From positions 1-64,000 of the IMG/VR virus record IMGVR_UViG_3300046724_000152: a stretch of DNA of 64,000 nt; one strand, written 5' to 3'. A program made the position numbers and the translations under genes. Each line of letters begins with the position of its first letter. Position 1 is the stretch's first letter. A model generated the notes under the pieces. The model saw only the letters and a list, made by a program, of their open reading frames with translations, was not told where the DNA came from and searched no databases. Shown here in pieces: positions 62,421 through 64,000 of this stretch. This stretch comes from a virus.

Positions 62421-62789
62421 ATGCCCTACGCGACAGTCACTCTGACCTCAGCCTCGACCAACACCTCCCCGGTAGCCAACCTCAACTGGATTGGCGGCAA
62501 GCCCACAACGGCTACGGTCCTGGCGACTTCGGTGTCGAGTGGTGCATTCACTCTCCAGTATACGCTGGACGATTTACAGCGGGTTCCATCTACCTTAGTG
62601 GCTTGGTTTGGTGTCAGCAGCGCGATTGGGCAGATCGGCACGATCTTTAGCGCTTCCGGTGCTTATCCAGACGGGGTGACTTATACATTCCCCGGTCCGA
62701 TTGCTGGGCTCAGGCTTTTCTCAAGCGCGGCGAATAATGTCAACAATGGCCCGATCTCCCTGAAGGTCCTACAGGGTGAGGGCTGGTGA
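62421..62789 (+). CDS. Small beta-rich head protein, paralogue B
   Basis: A 122-residue protein: ATVTLTSASTNTSPVANLNW, LQYTLDDLQRVPSTLVAWFG and IAGLRLFSSAANNVNNGPIS. Same overall form as 61610-61942. They are probably duplicated head or decoration proteins. Confidence 0.65.
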   Translation: MPYATVTLTSASTNTSPVANLNWIGGKPTTATVLATSVSSGAFTLQYTLDDLQRVPSTLVAWFGVSSAIGQIGTIFSASGAYPDGVTYTFPGPIAGLRLFSSAANNVNNGPISLKVLQGEGW

Positions 62790-62793
62790 GCCG

Positions 62794-63171
62794 ATGTCGG
62801 TTATCTATAGTCCAACCATCATCGATGCGCGTCTACAAGGCGTTGTAACTGGGTTAGGGAATGCATCGCACTTACTTCTAAATGCAGGTGGAACCACGGT
62901 GTCTACGATTCAAATGGGCAATCCAGCCGGTACCGTCAGTGGCGGTGTCCTGACCTTTGGCGGAACACTGCTGGATACGTCCGCCGCTGGCACCGGCAAT
63001 GTAGACAGCGCCGTCATCAACGATTCCCTGGGAAACTTGGCTATCTCCGGTCTAACGGTGGGGATACCGGGCGGCTCCCAGGACATAATCATTAGCAATG
63101 GGCTGAATTCCACGTTAATTACTGCGGGGCAAATCGTTGCATTGCTCTCAGCACAAATAACGGGATCCTGA
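62794..63171 (+). CDS. Small beta-rich structural protein
   Basis: A 125-residue protein from ATG 62794: IIDARLQGVVTGLGNASHLL, TVSTIQMGNPAGTVSGGVLT and LGNLAISGLTVGIPGGSQDI. Repetitive short strands recall beta-helical or head-fibre proteins. No family recognised. Confidence 0.6.
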   Translation: MSVIYSPTIIDARLQGVVTGLGNASHLLLNAGGTTVSTIQMGNPAGTVSGGVLTFGGTLLDTSAAGTGNVDSAVINDSLGNLAISGLTVGIPGGSQDIIISNGLNSTLITAGQIVALLSAQITGS

Positions 63172-63174
63172 TTC

Positions 63175-64000
63175 ATGCCCAAGCTCACCGAAACCACCAA
63201 CGACCAGCTTCACAAGCGCGGCCCTGGACGGCCTCCGAAGGCCCAAGCCGAAGGCAACGGCAGCTTCCATCTGACTCCTCCACATGAGCCTCTCCCTGGA
63301 GAGTCGTTCGAGATTCCAACCGTGACCTATTCTCCACAGGTCAATTTTACTCAGATCAATACCGTACCAGTTTCATCCGAGGAACCGGCAGCCGCTCCAG
63401 CCCCGGCGCTGAAGATCGCCTTGATTGGCACCGCACCCTCCAGCCGGATGCTGGCCCCCTTCAATGATCCGACTTGGCAGATCTGGTCCTGTTCGCCTGG
63501 AAACATGGGCATCGTGCCGCGTTACGATGCATGGTTCGAGATCCATGGCAGCCTCTTATGGCCCGAGAACAAGCACTATGGCGAGCCCTACATCAAATTC
63601 CTCAGCGAGCAGAAGTGCCCGGTCTACATGCAGGACCAGCGCTATTGCAGGAATGCTTTGACCTACCCGATGCGGGAGATGGTCCAGGAGTTTGGACCGT
63701 ATTTCTTCACCTCGTCGTTTTCCTGGATGATTGCCCTGGCGATCAGCAAGGGAGCCACCGAGATTGGCCTCTACGGCATCGATATGGCGAGCCGCGACGA
63801 GTACATCCTGCAACGCCCAGGCATCTATCATTTCTTTAATGAGGCCAAGAAACGTGGTATCAAGGTCTTCGCTCCTTATGAGAGCGACATCATGCAGCCT
63901 CCGGGTCTGTATGGATATTCTGAAGTGACGCCGTATGGCCGAAAGATGATCGCCAGAGCCATGGAGTTGAAAGCAAGACGCGACGAAATGGTGAAGCAGC
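63175..64000 (+). CDS. Glycosyltransferase/sugar-binding-like protein (runs off the window)
   Basis: At least 275 residues, open from ATG 63175 to the right edge. The N-terminus has a basic KRGPGRPPKAQ AT-hook-like motif, followed by a Pro-rich linker. From residue about 80: IALIGTAPSSRMLAPFNDPT, WQIWSCSPGNMGIVPRYDAW, FEIHGSLLWPENKHYGEPYI, EIGLYGIDMASRDEYILQRP. The G-T-A-P-S-S, FEIHG and GIDM...Y elements recall Rossmann-like glycan-related enzymes of phages. It is truncated here, so size and end are unknown. Confidence 0.7.
   Translation, partial: MPKLTETTNDQLHKRGPGRPPKAQAEGNGSFHLTPPHEPLPGESFEIPTVTYSPQVNFTQINTVPVSSEEPAAAPAPALKIALIGTAPSSRMLAPFNDPTWQIWSCSPGNMGIVPRYDAWFEIHGSLLWPENKHYGEPYIKFLSEQKCPVYMQDQRYCRNALTYPMREMVQEFGPYFFTSSFSWMIALAISKGATEIGLYGIDMASRDEYILQRPGIYHFFNEAKKRGIKVFAPYESDIMQPPGLYGYSEVTPYGRKMIARAMELKARRDEMVKQ

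Overview
The window reads as most of a tailed double-stranded DNA phage genome, or a circular phage contig cut open. A rightward virion block runs from about 52.4 kb to the right edge (large terminase, portal, GroES-like protein, scaffold, decoration protein, major capsid, small head proteins). If the molecule is circular it continues from the left edge to 17.8 kb (head-tail adaptors, tail stabilisation protein, two tail-collar fibres, three very large virion proteins). No sheath, tube or tape-measure genes are visible, so a short-tailed (podovirus-like) particle is the best guess. No integrase, DNA polymerase or RNA polymerase was recognised. The host is probably an alphaproteobacterium: the phage carries a GcrA-type cell-cycle regulator, a DnaA domain IV protein, small MTDIVERLR-type proteins and two exported proteins with a VPGPI-type C-terminal sorting tail, all of which I associate with Rhizobiales and relatives. 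This is inference, not a search result.

Layout. 0.1-17.8 kb rightward: adaptors, tail and internal virion proteins. 21.8-17.8 kb leftward: early-type genes interrupted at 20.0-20.65 kb by a remarkable non-coding pentanucleotide array. 21.9-25.7 kb rightward: Cro-like HTH, GcrA, DnaA-like, RusA, a replication-protein fragment, a small GcrA-like HTH, a membrane protein, and two proteins sharing a repeated NYDCP module. 26.4-25.7 kb leftward: MTDIVERL genes. 26.4-27.2 kb rightward: spanin-like protein and GH24 endolysin. 37.7-27.2 kb leftward: about 30 small genes, two PEP-CTERM-like secreted proteins, an HNH-like protein and an AAA+ ATPase, separated by hairpins. 37.8-38.3 kb: an isolated rightward small terminase. 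39.8-38.3 kb leftward: small genes. 39.8-40.25 kb: a structured intergenic region. 40.3-42.0 kb rightward: small zinc-binding and membrane proteins. 52.3-42.1 kb leftward: a sugar operon ending at a strong terminator.

The sugar operon encodes most of a nonulosonic acid (pseudaminic-like) route: PseB-type dehydratase, DegT aminotransferase, GNAT acetyltransferase, NeuB-type synthase and a cytidylyltransferase fused to a class III aminotransferase, plus an oxidoreductase, an RmlD-like reductase and a methyltransferase. No PseG-type hydrolase or glycosyltransferase was recognised, so the phage probably modifies or feeds a host surface-glycan pathway.

The most unusual item is the array at 20008-20639. 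On the plus strand nearly every fifth pair of bases is CC (NNNCC repeated about 125 times with free NNN), giving GGNNN in the leftward transcript. It is broken about every 55-65 nt by a recurring GGCGA-plus-non-GG pentamer. Other second-look items are a textbook -1 frameshift signal at 62203, an identical palindrome at two divergent junctions, a second paired palindrome at 40220-40253, and a family of leader hairpins in which one arm carries a 2-4 nt insertion, mostly a tandem duplication. Several genes below 60 codons were found by direct reading.
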